Program-made: the position numbers and the translations under genes
From: Chara braunii
Taxonomy: Eukaryota > Streptophyta > Charophyceae > Charales > Characeae
DNA length: 59,784 nt
Direction of reading: 5' to 3'
Assembly: GCA_003427395.1 (NCBI GenBank)
Contig: BFEA01000293.1
Location: 588,856 to 648,639 of the forward strand
The notes under the pieces: generated by a model
Databases searched by the model: none
What the model saw: the letters and a program-made list of their open reading frames with translations, nothing else
What the model was told of the DNA's origin: nothing
Shown here: piece after piece, positions 20,432-31,930 of the stretch
Layout of the letters: every line of letters begins with the position of its first letter
Position numbering within the stretch: the stretch's first letter is position 1

Positions 20432-21487
20432 TGCGAGGATCAGGGTCCTCGGTAGGCCTATGGGGCCCCTGTTTGCAGCCTTACCCGCCCTAAGTGAAGG
20501 CGGAGGTGCCCGCCCTAAGTAAAGGAGGGCCTGGCTTTTTGCAAGAGGCCCTCGACTGTCAATTTCATATTTGGGATCCAGGCAGTTGCGACGTGCCAGT
20601 TGGTTGAAAGAAACACAAGCCGAGCACCGAAGACATTTCCACGGCCTACCGGGCCTTTCCAAAGAATGCAGGCCCTGGGCGTGATTCACAGTATCGTACA
20701 GAGACAGCTGGGCGCCCAACCGAACGAGGCCCAGCAGCCCAGTAGCTGCTGCATCCAGGCAGCCTCCTGGGGCCTTCCGGAAGCTTCTGGGCCCAGGCCA
20801 GCCCAGCCAGGCTGCGAGAGCTGGCCAGCTCTTTTCCTTAAAGGAAAGAGCTCTGGCCAGGCAGCCTCATTCAGGCACTCGCACGCTAGCGGCAGCGCTG
20901 CTGGGGCAAAGGCTCGCGGCTGCTGGCTGGCGCTGAGAGGCGAGGTGCAGCACGTGCGGTCGTGCAGAGGAGGAGGGAGCTGCTGAGGGCAGCGCCATAG
21001 CCCAGCCACCATAGCTGGTGGGCTTGGACTACAGTGAAGCGCAGGGGTGGTCTTCGGGTGAAAGAGAGGACAGGTGTGGGTGTAGTCAGGGGATAGGTGA
21101 AGGATGATGATGATGATGATGTGAGGGCACTTACCTTGTATTGGCAATGGTCTGCATGGGCGACATCTTCAAGTACTTCGGGCTGCCGCTGATGTCAACA
21201 GTTGCATTGTCTTTTTGTAGTCTGTAGTAGCTGTGTAGGAGNNNNNNNNNNNNNNNNNNNNNNNNNNNNNNNNNNNNNNNNNNNNNNNNNNNNNNNNNNN
21301 NNNNNNNNNNNNNNNNGTGTTGGGAGGAGAGAGTATGCTCTCCATGAACATTGGTTTTCAGTGCTACGAACCTCCATTGGTGTATTATTGGTGCAATGCT
21401 GCTCTCTGGACATGGTGTGACTATTTGGCTTTCAATGTGATGGTGTGATCTGGAATTGTCATCTCGCTGTTACTTATTTTCCTTGCA
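20432..21487 (+). repeat. 5' LTR
   Basis: About 1,056 bp including an assembly gap at 21242-21316. It is nearly identical to the 3' LTR, differing at scattered positions and by small indels, which implies a fairly recent insertion. The 3' LTR has about 50 bp where this copy has 75 N. A (gat)n tract near 21108-21120 is shared. Confidence 0.95.
21242..21316. other. Assembly gap (75 N)
   Basis: A run of N inside the 5' LTR. The corresponding 3' LTR sequence (about 28014-28063) contains 'gggcgctgagcgcc', a GC-rich palindrome that may have caused the gap. Confidence 1.
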
Positions 21488-21490
21488 ATT

Positions 21491-21502
21491 TGGTATCGGA
21501 GC
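21491..21502 (+). other. Primer-binding site (initiator tRNA-Met type)
   Basis: TGGTATCGGAGC lies three bases after the 5' LTR end. It differs at one position from TGGTATCAGAGC, complementary to the initiator tRNA-Met 3' end. This marks the start of minus-strand DNA synthesis. Confidence 0.9.
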
Positions 21503-22759
21503 TGGTTCATATTGCGCTTCATTGGTTCTTCGCAATAGCTATTGGTGCTTCGCATGAGGTGCGGGGCAGTGATAAGGCATTGGCGTTGAACGTTAGGCGG
21601 CCCAGTGTAGTGTGGGCGCGCCAGGGAGCTATGTGGTGACATACGGGGTGAATGCTGGATGATGAGAACTCGCTGATGTGGCATATTAAGCCGAGGTGGA
21701 ACCGCATTCTGCTGTTGGTTGTGCTGAGGCAAGGACCGGTCATCATAATTGCACATCAGGTTACCGGTGAGAAATCTGTGGTTGGGGGCAGCATTTATGA
21801 GGTACGTTGCTCTCTTCGTTATCTACCGTCTTCATCTCTTCTTACCGTGAGGAAGTGAGTTTTGTCTTGAGAGTCCTCTCGATGTGAGGTGTCGCGAGCG
21901 CTCAACCTTGAGAGTCGACATTCTTCCTGGGCAGCAAGCTGGTGGGAGACGGACGAAGCCTCTGAAGGGCCCTGGACGAAGCACTCGGGTCACGGTCACC
22001 ATGCCAACCCGCTGGGACTAGTACACGAATGCTTGGGCTGCAAGTCCTTGGTTCTGCTGCTTGCGCAATAGAGGTTGTGTCGGGCATGCCAGCCTTTTAT
22101 GAGACGCCCGTCTATAAATATTTCTGGTTGGGGACTCGGATTGAATCTGGCTGTGATCGTCGTCCTGACTGCGACGTTAAATAATTCCTGAGGAGATGGG
22201 GGCTCTTCTAAAATTCCTCCTGATCAGCTAGATCAACCGAGTGTAAGGCTCGTTCCGTACGAGGGTAAATAAGAGTGGACTGGCTGGCTTGTTCGGCAAT
22301 GACTTGCGGCACAGGGGTGGGCCAGATTGCACACCTTTCGACATGCTGCTCAACCAGATGCTCAGGATCGTTGACACAAAGTGACCAATCAAGAAGGATA
22401 CAGGGGGAGGGGGGATTCCGGTAACTGTTCACAGTGGCAATCATCTATCAATCTGCCATCCAATATACATCTCCAACAGGAGATGTTAATTTATTTTGAT
22501 TATCTAGTTGTGACAAACGTTGCTAACAACTGACAGACAACTACAAACAGATTAGATCTTTGCTGTAGTGTAATCTGTTCCAGGGTAATTCAAAAATAGA
22601 ATTAATATATCCTGTAGGACCTGACGTTAGTTGTGACTATATCACCTAATTGTTTCTGTTCCCGCTGACCGATAATAGTTGTATATCACCGACGGGTGTG
22701 TGTCAAGCTAAGGTAGGATACAGTGTGAGTTCTAGTTTAGATCACACACACCGTAGCTC
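21503..22759 (+). other. Untranslated leader of the chromovirus
   Basis: Between the primer-binding site and gag. No protein similarity is visible. A leader of about 1.25 kb would carry packaging signals, which cannot be recognised by eye. Confidence 0.5.
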
Positions 22760-24669
22760 ATGAGTGAAGACAGCGGTGAGGAGAAGCAAAGGCTAGTGCA
22801 ACCCATTAAACCTTCACGGAGAACCGCTCTTAGTCAACCTTTGACTTTCTTGGAGTTAGGTCCAGGAGAGGAGAGGAGACTACGAAGGGAAGCTAGGGAG
22901 AGAGCAGCGGCGAGGAGGAATAGGGACGCAGTAGCCAGCTTAGCGGTTGCAATGGCTTCCGCCTCCTCAACATCGCAGTCCATCTCCCAGTCTTCTTCGT
23001 CAGGGGCTGGACAAGGTGGATCGGGTACAGTTAGTCAATGTGTTGGCTTGCAAGTCAGCCAACCGGCTCTACTCACACCTGAGGACATAGAAATCCAGAA
23101 AGCGGAAGAACTTTAGAATGAGTTACGGGGGCAGTTGGACGAAGCATCAAAGAGGAGAAGAAAAGCAACCATGAGGAAGGCCAGATTAGAGAATAGGGCA
23201 GAGGCATTAGGTAGACTAGAGGACCTAGATGAGTCGACATTAGAGTCCACTGGACGCGTGCTGCGTAATGCTGTCCTATCTATAGCAGAAGCGCAGGCAG
23301 TTCAACAGGAACTGTTGACTGATCTAGTGGCAGGCCAGAAACAAATTCTGGATGCACTCCAGGCTCCTCGTCCAGTCATGAGGCAGCCGCAGTTTGTTGT
23401 AGTTCCCCCTGTAGGCGCGGGTCCTTCAATGCCGCGACCCACGGGACAACCTTTTCTCCAATGTTTGGCATGCCCCCTCTAGGTGGTTTAGCAGCAACTA
23501 GTGGTCCGGTTCAAAGAGTCTCAGTCGTACCATCCACGACAGTGGTAACTACAGTCCCACTGTCAAGCCAGGCCCAGGTTAGTGTGCAACAGCCTGTCTC
23601 ACTGGCTATGCAGCCGCTGCAGCAAGCCCCTGGGCCCATGCAGCCTATGCAATGGATGCCTAAGATACCTCTGACGAGTCCCAAGCCCTTCTCTGGAGAT
23701 AGGAAGATGGAGGAAGACTTGGACACTTGGGTGAGGACTGTGCCTACTTATGTGAGGCACAAGCTCACAAGGCCAGAGCAGGAAGTTGTAGTGGCTGCCT
23801 CCTTTCTAGAGGGGTCAACAGCTCGCTGGTTGAATGGCTTAGTGCAGCAACAGGGCTACGGTCAGGATTTCGATGCCTGGGCTCAGGCTCAAACATTGGA
23901 ACAGTTTGTACGGTCTGTCTACAACAGGTGGCATGACCCGCAAGGGGCTCAAAAGGCCACCAATGCTATCAACAACCTTTGTTCCTGCAGGTTCACGGAT
24001 GTTAGAGAGGTTTCGGACACCGTAGAATGCCTCCTCGTGGTACCTGGTGTGCGTTTTGACCAGCAGGTTCTCTTGATGGATTACCTAAGGTGCCTACCTG
24101 CAGAGGTAAGGACCAAGCTGGTTGACGAGGCCTATGTCGAACAACACACCTTCGCTTCTTTTAGCAAGAAAGCTCTGGACATAGAGGCAAAGCTGGGGTC
24201 TGCGCATTAGGCATCTCGTGATGGTAGGAAGAGACTACCCCAAGATTGGAAGAAGAAGGGTCAGTTAATGTTCGTTGACCACGATGGTCAAGCGACTGAG
24301 ATTGACGATTTCCCAGACCTTGGGGAGTTGACAGAGCACGATGGGGCTAGTGAGACTTCAGATGGTGGAGTCGTGGCCCCCATCAAAGAAAAGGCTAGGG
24401 GGACCGGGAAGAAGAAGGTAGGACGGTCCACAAGTCAGGGAGACCAAGGGACACCCGCATAGGTGAAGCTTGGTTTGGATTACGAGGTGTGGAGGGACCG
24501 AGTTGCCAGGGGCACATGCATGAATTGTGGCAACTATGGCCACACGTTCAGGACTTGCCGCAGCAAGAAGGTTACCACGAAGGTAGCCTCACCAACGGTG
24601 GTGGGTTTATCTTCGAACCCTGGGAGTGCTTCTGCGAGCAGCTCACAGGGAAACACCTCGGGCCAGTAG
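22760..24669 (+). pseudogene. Chromovirus gag (broken)
   Basis: Gag forms the RNA-packaging particle. The N-terminal part (22760-23116) is Arg/Glu-rich, then Ser-rich, and ends at an amber stop. The same frame resumes with a coiled-coil-like segment (23135-23482). A frame change leads to the central gag domain (23461-24210) with SPKPFSGDRKMEEDLDTWV, AASFLEGSTARWLNGL and VRSVYNRWHDPQGAQKA, interrupted by another amber stop at 24208. The C-terminal part (24463-24669) has one CCHC zinc knuckle, C-MN-C-GNYG-H-TFRT-C, which binds nucleic acid. Three or more lesions make this non-functional as it stands. Confidence 0.85.
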
Positions 24670-25011
24670 GCGTGTTAGCCACTCTTACTCGCGCTGAAGT
24701 GGTTACGTTGCCTTCCCCACTTCAGGCGTTGGCCAAGGCTAGTGACCCACATATCGCCCCGCAGACACATTCAGACCCACCGACGCTCTGTTCGAGAGAT
24801 GTGTCTGAGGCCCTAGAAGAGTTAGAGACTGAGTGGTCAGGGAAGGACCCCAGAGACTCTTGGGCGATGGTCAGTAGAGGTCCAAAAGGTGAACATTTCG
24901 TGGTAGAAGTAGATGTAGGTGGCCGCAAGGTTGGCGCCTTCGCAGACATAGGCTCTACACGAAATTTCATCAGTCGTGCTTGTGTGGATAGACTGCGCTT
25001 AGGTGGCCGGA
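24670..25011 (+). pseudogene. Retropepsin-like protease (altered active site)
   Basis: Read in the frame one base back (-1) from the end of gag, as is common at gag-pol junctions. The domain begins near FVVEVDVGGRKVGAFADIGS and continues [13 protein letters not shown]. The usual catalytic triplet D-[S/T]-G is D-I-G here, which should disable catalysis, although the surrounding strand pattern is kept. The aligned protease at 44.9-45.35 kb has the normal IDSGATRSHIS. The reading frame is cut at about 25012 by the deletion that removes the reverse-transcriptase core. Confidence 0.75.
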
Positions 25012-25826
25012 AGATGCAAAGGTGGCCAACATACGTGACTGGCCTAGACCTCAGACTGTTACCGAGGTCAGATCGTTTTTGGGGATGACGGGTTATTATC
25101 GTCCATTTGTGAAGAACTATAGTGCTATAGCTTCCCCATTAACACATCTAACTCGACTTGACACCCCTTGGGAGTGGACTGAAGAGTGTGAGGCAAGCTT
25201 TGAAGTATGCTCTAACACACTATGAAGTTCTCAAACTTCCTGATCCTGACAAGCCATTTGTTGTGACCACAGACGCCAGCCAATATGGCATAGGCGCGGT
25301 CCTTGCGCAACAGGAAGGGCCCAAGTTGAGACCGATCGAGTATATGAGCAAGAAGATGCCATCTCAAAAGTTAGCTAAATCCACGTATGAGAGAGGGCTC
25401 TACGCCCTATACAGAGCGCTAGTCCATTGGAGACACTACCTCTTAGGAAGATTCTTCTATGTGAGGTCTGACTATGAGACTTTGCGTTGGATTAAGACAC
25501 AACCTGTGTTGTCAGACGCACTCAAGAGATGGATTCAAGTGATAGACATGTATGACTATCAACTTGATCCTATCAAGGGTACGTATAACAAGGTGGCTGA
25601 TGCACTATCACGAAGGGCAGATTATCTGGGCGCGCTAGTCACTGAGTTTGGCATATCTGACGAACTCACTCGATCACTGGTGGAAGCCTATCAGGGAGAC
25701 CCAATCATGTCAGAAATCATCCGTAGATTCCAAGCAAAGGACAAGAAGACTTTGGACGAATTTACGATGGTAGATGGCTTGCTGTTCCTTGAGACGGTAG
25801 GGAATAAAAGACTGTGTTGCAAATAA
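25012..25826 (+). pseudogene. Reverse transcriptase thumb plus RNase H
   Basis: Starts abruptly inside the thumb/connection with [20 protein letters not shown] and [18 protein letters not shown]. The fingers and palm with the YxDD motif are absent. A one-base frame change near 25200 leads to RNase H. It has VTTDASQYGIGAVL (first catalytic Asp), STYERGLYALYRAL where the catalytic Glu of the usual E-L-L-A is Gly, VRSDYETLRW (third acidic position) and VADALSRR. With one catalytic residue replaced and no polymerase, this part cannot act alone. Confidence 0.85.
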
Positions 25827-25833
25827 GGAGTCT

Positions 25834-26649
25834 TTGCGTAGTTTATTTTTAGGAGAATGTCATGATGCAACTGGTCATTTTGGCTATAGAAAGACATTAG
25901 CGAACTTAGTGCAGAGGTTTTGGTGGCCTTCAATGTTGGAAGATGCAAAACGTTATGTTCAAACTTGCCAGGTTTGTCAAAGGGACAAACCAAGGACTCA
26001 GGCTCCGCTTGGGATGATCAAACCCTTGCCGATCCCTGAGGGACCGGGCTAGAGTGTGTCCATGGATTTCATGGATACCCTTGTGACCAGCAGGACAGGA
26101 AAGAGATATATCTTTGTCATAGTGGACCGATTTACCAAGTACGCCAGACTGATCGCTATGCCTGAAACTGCTAAAACTGACTTTGTCATCAAACTTTTCA
26201 TGGATAACTGGGTAAGAGACTTCGGTCTACCTACGTCTATTGTTAGCGATAGGGATGTCAGATTCACGAGCGAACTATGGCAGTCTACTGCTGAACAAAT
26301 GGGCACAAAACTCCAAATGACTTCAGGAAATCATCCTGAGTCAAATGGGCAAGCAGAACAAATGAACCGAGTAGTACAGCAATTGCTTAGGCACTATATC
26401 AAGCCAAGTCGGGACGACTGGGACGAGAAACTACCTCTCGTTGCCAGCCTGTACAACAATGCTGTGCATAGTACTACCGACATGACTCCCAACCAACTGC
26501 ATCTTGGTTGGAAGCCCCGAACCGCCCTTGACTTTCTGCTACCAGAAAGAGAACCCGCTGCAGCACCCGACAGCCTGTCAAGTACGAACAGATGCTGCAG
26601 CAGGCCGTTGAACACATTAGGAAATCTCAAGAGCAATGATTGCATCTGA
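25834..26649 (+). pseudogene. Integrase N-terminal and core domains
   Basis: Integrase pastes the DNA copy into the host genome. The zinc-binding HHCC domain is visible: ECHDATGHFGY (two His) and CQVCQRDK (two Cys). An in-frame TAG at 26050-26052 falls exactly where the conserved Trp (TGG) of the ...GW-S-DF motif is expected. The core follows with MDFMDTLVTSRTGKRYIFVI (first Asp), IVSDRDVRFTS (second Asp) and HPESNGQAEQMNR (Glu), so the D,D,E triad is intact. A frame change near 26630 leads to the C-terminal part. Confidence 0.9.
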
Positions 26650-27163
26650 GAATAGACACAGAGGGCCCTTTAACTTTCAGGTAGGCGAGAGAGTCTGGAT
26701 TAACGCTGCTAAGCTTGGTCAGGAGTTAGGCATATCCCGCAAGTTGATGCCGCAGTTCTTTGGGCCCTCAGAGATCTTAGACATTGTAGGAGATCAACCA
26801 GATGGTCCTTCATATGTAATCCGCATCCCACCTCACTTGCGTACCTACCCTGTGTTCCAGGCCTCTAAGTTAGCACCCTATGCTGCTACTGAGCAGTTCC
26901 CTTCCAGAAGATCAATGCTGCCCCCAACCATGGATGGCGAAGTGGACATTGACCAGATCGTCGAGCACCGAGTGATGCCTGTTCCTCGACCATTAGGCAG
27001 AGGGCACCCTCCTAAACCAAGAATGCAGTATCGTGTGAGCTTCAGACATCGTCTGGATCCTAAAGAAGACCGGTGGTTCACACGAGAAGAACTCGTGAGA
27101 ACAACACCTCAAGTAATCGCAGGCTATGAAAGAGCACTCAAGGGGAAGATGCCTGCAGAATAA
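26636..27163 (+). CDS. Integrase C-terminal domain with chromodomain-like tail
   Basis: This open frame of 175 codons runs to a TAA 26 bp before the polypurine tract. Early residues give the GPY/F-type module: VGERVWINAAKL, MPQFFGPSEILDIVG, SYVIRIPPHLRTYPVFQASKL. The tail GEVDIDQIVEHRV...MQYRVSFRHRLDPKEDRWF, TREELVRTTPQVIAGYERAL has the strand and helix spacing of a chromodomain. Such domains direct chromoviruses to marked chromatin. Comparable tails end the elements at 33.6-33.8 kb and 51.58-51.85 kb. It is fused to integrase in the intact element; the first Met here is only the first in frame. Confidence 0.8.
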   Translation: MIASENRHRGPFNFQVGERVWINAAKLGQELGISRKLMPQFFGPSEILDIVGDQPDGPSYVIRIPPHLRTYPVFQASKLAPYAATEQFPSRRSMLPPTMDGEVDIDQIVEHRVMPVPRPLGRGHPPKPRMQYRVSFRHRLDPKEDRWFTREELVRTTPQVIAGYERALKGKMPAE

Positions 27164-27189
27164 GAGACTTCTCAAAGGACTCACCAAGT

Positions 27190-27200
27190 AAAGGAGGGAA
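27190..27200 (+). other. Polypurine tract
   Basis: AAAGGAGGGAA directly precedes the 3' LTR, the expected primer for plus-strand DNA synthesis. Confidence 0.9.
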
Positions 27201-28235
27201 TGCAAGGATCAGGGTCCTCGGTAGGCCTATGGGGCCCTGTTTGCAGCCTTACCCGCCCTAAGTGAAGGCGGAGGTGCCCGCCCTAAGTGAAGGCGGGTCT
27301 GGCTTTTTGCAAGAGGCCCTCGACTGTCAATTTCATATTTGGGGTCCAGGCAGTTGCGACGCGCCAGTTGGGGTTGAAAGAAACACAAGCCGAGCACCGA
27401 AGACATTTCCACGTCCTACCGGGCCTTTCCAAAGAATGCAGGCCCTGGGCGTGATTCGCAGCCTCATGCAGAGACAGTTGGGCGCCCAACCGAACGAGGC
27501 CCAGCAGCCCAGTAGCTGCTGCATCCCGGCAGCCTCCTGGGGCCTTCCGGAAGCTTCTGGGCCCAGGCCAGCCCAGCCAGGCTGCAAGAGCTGGCCAGCT
27601 CTTTTCCATAAAGGAAAGAGCTCTGTCCAGGCAGCCTCATTCAGGCACTCGCATGCTAGCGGCAGCACTGCTGGGGCAAAGGCTCGCGGCTGCTGGCTGG
27701 CGCTGAGAGGCGAGGTGCAGCACGTGCGGTCGTGCAGAGGAGGAGGGCGCTGCTGAGGGCAGCGCCATAGCCCAGCCACCGTAGCTGGTGGGCGTGGACT
27801 ACAGTGAAGCGCAGGGGTGGTCTTCAGGTGAAAGAGAGGAAAGGTGTGGGTGTAGTCAGGGGATAGGTGAAGGATGATGATGATGATGATGTTGTGATGG
27901 CACTTACCTTGTATTGGCGATGGTCTGCATGGGCGACATCTTCAAGTACTTCGGGCTGCCGCTGATGTCAACAGTTGCATTGTCTTTTTGTAGTCTGTAG
28001 TAGCTGTGTAGGAGTAGGCTGGGCGCTGAGCGCCAAGTGTGAGTGTGAAGGAACTGGACTCTTGTGTTGGGAGGAGAGAGTATGCTCTCCATGAAATATT
28101 GGTTTTCAATGCTACGAACCTCCATTGGTGTATTATTGGTGCAATGCTGCTCTCTGGACATGGTGTGACTATTTGGCTTTCAGTGTGATGGTGTGATCTG
28201 GAATTGTCATCTCACTGTTACTTATTTTCCTTGCA
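27201..28235 (+). repeat. 3' LTR
   Basis: 1,035 bp, gap-free, starting TGCAAGGATCAGGG and ending TTTTCCTTGCA, followed by the CTAA duplication. It contains an open frame of 164 codons (27262-27756) that is partly conserved in the 5' LTR but has an Ala/Pro/Arg-rich composition and no known motif. I treat it as non-coding. Confidence 0.95.
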
Positions 28236-29279
28236 CTAACGAAAATTTCAAGAAAACAACAAGAAAACAAAAAAACAACAACTCAGGATACGCAAATCGA
28301 AGTAAAACAGATTGGTGAATACGACTGAAATTATCTAGGAGCCTTCAAACGATATACACATACGATCAGCGAGAGGTTCTATCCAAAGAAAAGCCAAGCT
28401 CATCCTCAAGATGCAATCAACAAAGCAAAAAAAGACTACCACAGCGCACTCACACTCCGGATGCCCTTGTGATGAAAACGCAGCTGCCGCCGATACCGTC
28501 AGCCGACCATCCCTCCTTTTCAGCCCGCGACAGCCGACCATCCTCCGTGATACTACGCAGGCAGAGAAGCAAAGGCAACCAATATGCCGGAAATCTCATG
28601 AAGACCCGCCCCCTATCAAAGGCAGTCTTCCCTTCATCCAGCGTGCTGACCTACAGCATCACTAGGTGAAGCGTAAAGCCAGAGATGGCACCACCTGTGC
28701 TTTCAAAAGGCAGGCCACACCAAGTCACGCCACGTCATCTCTACCCTCCCGCTGTCGAGTCTCACACCCACAGCCCCCACCCTGCTCGGAACCGAGTGCA
28801 TCTCATAACCCGCGACGACAGTGACTGCCTCGATTCCCCGTCCACCTCCCACCACTTGCAAAGCGTCGGGCGGCGAAGCACCCCCGGTAGCGCTCCACCG
28901 CCGTAGAACCCAGCCCTCAACGTTTCGGTTTCTAGATGGAGAGCCATGCCAGCTGAAAGGTCATTGTGTGACTAAGGCACAAATCCTGAACCATTTGTGT
29001 AAGCTTTGCCTGAACCTCTCAGATCTAACTTGTATGCAAAAATTGGAACAGGCTTACGAAGATTTCTCTAAGCATGCTCCAATTAGTTCGCCAAGCATGC
29101 GTTAGAACAGGCTGGCTTGCTGCACCAACCTAACTACCACTCTTACTTGGATGAAGAGAGGTAAGAAAATCCGCGAACTGCGGCGGAAGGAAAATCCTAG
29201 GTAATATTCAAGGGAAGAACAACTTGCTAGTGGTCAAGTAGGGTGATGCAGAGAACAATGAAGTAGTCCAAGGAGGGGA
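28236..29279. other. Right flank of the chromovirus; no gene
   Basis: Intronic sequence with AT-rich and then GC-rich parts. The frame at 28821-29105 has some helix-like sequence (CVTKAQILNHLCKLCLNLSD) but no family I recognise. It might be the gag N-terminus of the next element. Confidence 0.4.
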
Positions 29280-29283
29280 ATAT

Positions 29284-30419
29284 GTGACTGTAGCAGCGTG
29301 CAGGGGATGGCAAGGAAAGGCCAGGGTCGTGGAGGCCAGGGGGGGTAGAGGCAGATACGACCATGCAGTTCGAGAGAGTGGAGGGTACAATACCGTCCAA
29401 CAGGGTGGAGGAGGCTATGGCTCTCCTCAAGGAGGCAAAGGCGGCCAGTTACTTATCACCGGCAAGCAAGTTTTGACAAAGGCAGCATAAGACAAAGAAC
29501 GGTAGAACAGAATGTGGGAGGTTTGGGGGGGGTCTCTGGCTAGGTCAGCACGACGACCGCTTGCGACGGGATCGGAGGGGGCACGAATGCAAGGTCCTTC
29601 TCTCCTGGCAAGGACACCGTTGGGAGGCATCCTGACATCCAGTCGGGTGTGTCTGTTGGCAGGGGGCCTGGGCTTTGCTAGGGGCACCGTATCCTTCCTT
29701 CACTCCTACTTCCAAGGAGGAAGAAGGGGGAACAACTATGGTCGAGGGGGTGGAGGTAGTTTCCCACCTTGTGGTCCAAGAACATACCGTGGCCAGATCC
29801 AGGGAGAGAAGACGGGGAACCCTGGAATGAAGATGTCAGAATGACAATGGAGGAGGAGAGATGAAGGAAGATGCTTTGAGTGCAGGAACACGGGCCACAT
29901 CATTCCTTTGCTCTGAGTGGCAGCAAAACGTAAAAAGGGATGGTGCAACTGCTTCTATTGCCTTTGTGCTTTGACAGACAGACAGAAGCCTGTGCTGAAG
30001 TAGGGCCCTCCCACTGACAGTGCAGTGAGGCAGAGACTGATGTAGGCCCCCACCTAGGTAAGCCGGAGACTCTTTGTTAGGTGAAGAGCTGATCGCTCGA
30101 GGCGAACCTTCTGTTGTCAACTTCAGCCGATGATAGGCAGATGAGCGTGGATGAGTATGTGGAGAGGATCAAAGCACACTTTGGGTTGGAGGGAGGGGAG
30201 AAGATAGGGAAGGTACTGGATTCCCTGATCCTTTTAGCCTTCAACATCATACTGGAGACAGACCGGGGAGAAGCAGCCAAGGCAGAAAAACGTGTGCCCG
30301 AGCATGAGTGTTGTCTGCCCAGCAGCGAAGGTAAGAAGAACAAGGTGAGGATGGTTCACGAGAGTGGTCTGAAGTCTGCCCTGTCCTTATACTGCATGGA
30401 CTCACACCTTGACACCTAA
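29284..30419 (+). pseudogene. Gag end and protease of the second chromovirus
   Basis: A Gly/Arg-rich linker (29284-29490: ARGGRGRYDHAVRESGG; 29710-29760: GGRRGNNYGRGGGG) resembles the linker in the 43-47-kb element. At about 29875, CFECRNTGH is the first half of a CCHC knuckle, after which a frameshift loses the last Cys. The frame at 30114-30419 (ADDRQMSVDEYVERIKAHFG) aligns with ADNRTM, an in-frame stop, then IEDYVEGVHAYFRLEKDG of the 43-47-kb element. It is thus the C-terminal half of a retropepsin; the active-site half is not readable. The sequence from 30420 to 30945 is AT-rich and appears to interrupt pol. Confidence 0.65.
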
Positions 30420-30945
30420 GATTCCATAGCATTGATGACTCGCTACTCCCTAAAAGAAATGGCACATTCTCGGAAAAGTTTTTTTTACCTTTTGGAACTC
30501 AACTGCGTTCCCGATGTGGGTCATGACCGATTGCGTATCACGGTCCCCCCAATCAGCACAAATTCAGGGGTGCGTACCACGTAGGACGATGTGGTAGATA
30601 ACTCCACTAGGGCGGTCGGCGTCTGGTATAGCAGGATTTTGCAGCAAATTCTCTCTCTTTTGCTGCAGCGAAACACTTGAGCTTTCAGTCGCCTGGAAGT
30701 TCAGACTCACAACCTATTTCGATGGACTTTCAATTCGATCAAAGCAGTGTGTATTTTCATTGAAGTTGAAATAGATGTATATGTTATTATGTTTATACTA
30801 CATTACAAGAAAAAACATATCATATATTGTATTGCAAAGATCCAAAACCAACCTAAAAAACAGAAGTTTTGATCAATTGAGCAAGTTGATAAATTATGCA
30901 GTAGATGATTTTGTTCTGCAATATTTTTCCTATGCAAAAAATTGA

Positions 30946-31930
30946 TTGAAATTTGATTCGGCACCTACATTTGGCAGACACGTAGTGAAGCAGAAAATGG
31001 CGGACCAAGTTTTTCTAGCATATGTGAAGCTGGTGAGTGAGGCTGAGAAAGAGAGGAAAGAGGTACCACCCACTACCCAAACACTGTCGAAGGAATTCAC
31101 AGACTTAGAGGAGGCACGCAGCAGAGTAGTAGAAAGGGAGGTCAAGCACCAGATTGAGATTGAGCCAAGGAGTAAGACATCGAAGAGACCGATATATAGG
31201 ATGTCTCCTAGAGAACAGTCAGCTGAATTGACAGAAAAGAGGTCGATTAAGTCTAGCTCCTCACGGTATCAAGCACCTATGCTATTTGTACGCGAGAAGG
31301 AACATGAATTGAGGATGTGCATACACTACAGTGGATTGAATGCCATCATTGTGAAAAATGCTGGGCCACTGCAGATACCAGTTGGAGGATGGAAGTACTT
31401 TTGGGAGATAGAGTTGAAGTCAAGGTATTACGACATAGAAGTACAGCGTGTGGACCAACACAAGACTGTGTTCTGGACCGGGTATGGACACTATGGGTTA
31501 CAGAGTGATGCCCATAAGTTTAATCAATGCCCTTGCAACATTCCAAAGATGTATGAATGATATGTTTAGGGAGTGGCTAGATCGTTTTGTACATAAATGA
31601 TATGTTAGCATTCAGGAAGACATCAGAGGAGCATTGGGAGCATTTGCAGGAAGTTCTGGGTGAGCTGAAAGAAAATAAGTTCCGGGTGAATCCGAAGAAG
31701 TGCGAGTGTGCCCAACAGCAAGTGCTGTAGTTGGGCCATGTGATTGATGGAGATGGAGTTAGACCGGAGGATGCAAAGATAGTTGGAATCAAAGATTGGC
31801 TGACACCAAATGCTGTGATGGAATTACTGTCGTTCCTAGGTCTAGCAAACTACTATAGGAGGTTTGTTTTTAGTTTCAGTACAATTGCAACAATGTTGCG
31901 CAAGCTGTTGAAGAAAGCAGCAGTATGATT
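30946..31930 (+). pseudogene. Reverse transcriptase of the second chromovirus
   Basis: Frame 30946-31560: VKHQIEIEPRSKTSKRPIYR, then LRMCIHYSGLNAIIVKNAGP (usual CIDYR.LN; Asp is His), then WEIELKSRYYDIEV (usual D-L-K-S-G-Y; catalytic Asp is Glu). A frameshift after GYGHYG leads to [20 protein letters not shown] and INDML, where the usual YxDD has become IND. Next are KFRVNPKKCECAQQQVL, an in-frame stop, and (31731-31928) LGHVIDGDGVRPEDAKIVGI and FLGLANYYRRFV. Several catalytic residues are lost, so it is inactive. Confidence 0.85.

Larger units (their letters stand above)
20432..28235 (+). mobile_element. LTR retrotransposon, Ty3/gypsy chromovirus, internally deleted
   Basis: The element is bounded by two direct LTRs (20432-21487 and 27201-28235), both starting TGC(G/A)AGGATCAGGG and ending CCTTGCA. 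CTAA lies immediately outside both ends, a 4-bp target duplication. A primer-binding site, gag, protease, RNase H, integrase, chromodomain-like tail and polypurine tract follow in the standard Ty3/gypsy order. The catalytic reverse-transcriptase core is missing: protease runs directly into the thumb at about 25012. Several stops and frameshifts break gag and pol, so the copy could move only with help from other elements. It sits in the first giant intron of the TKI1-like gene, in the same orientation. Confidence 0.95.

Noticed and set aside
27262-27756. 164-codon frame inside the 3' LTR, partly present in the 5' LTR
   Set aside because: It has an Ala/Pro/Arg-rich composition and no domain, the 5' copy is shortened by a frame difference, and LTRs of this type are non-coding.
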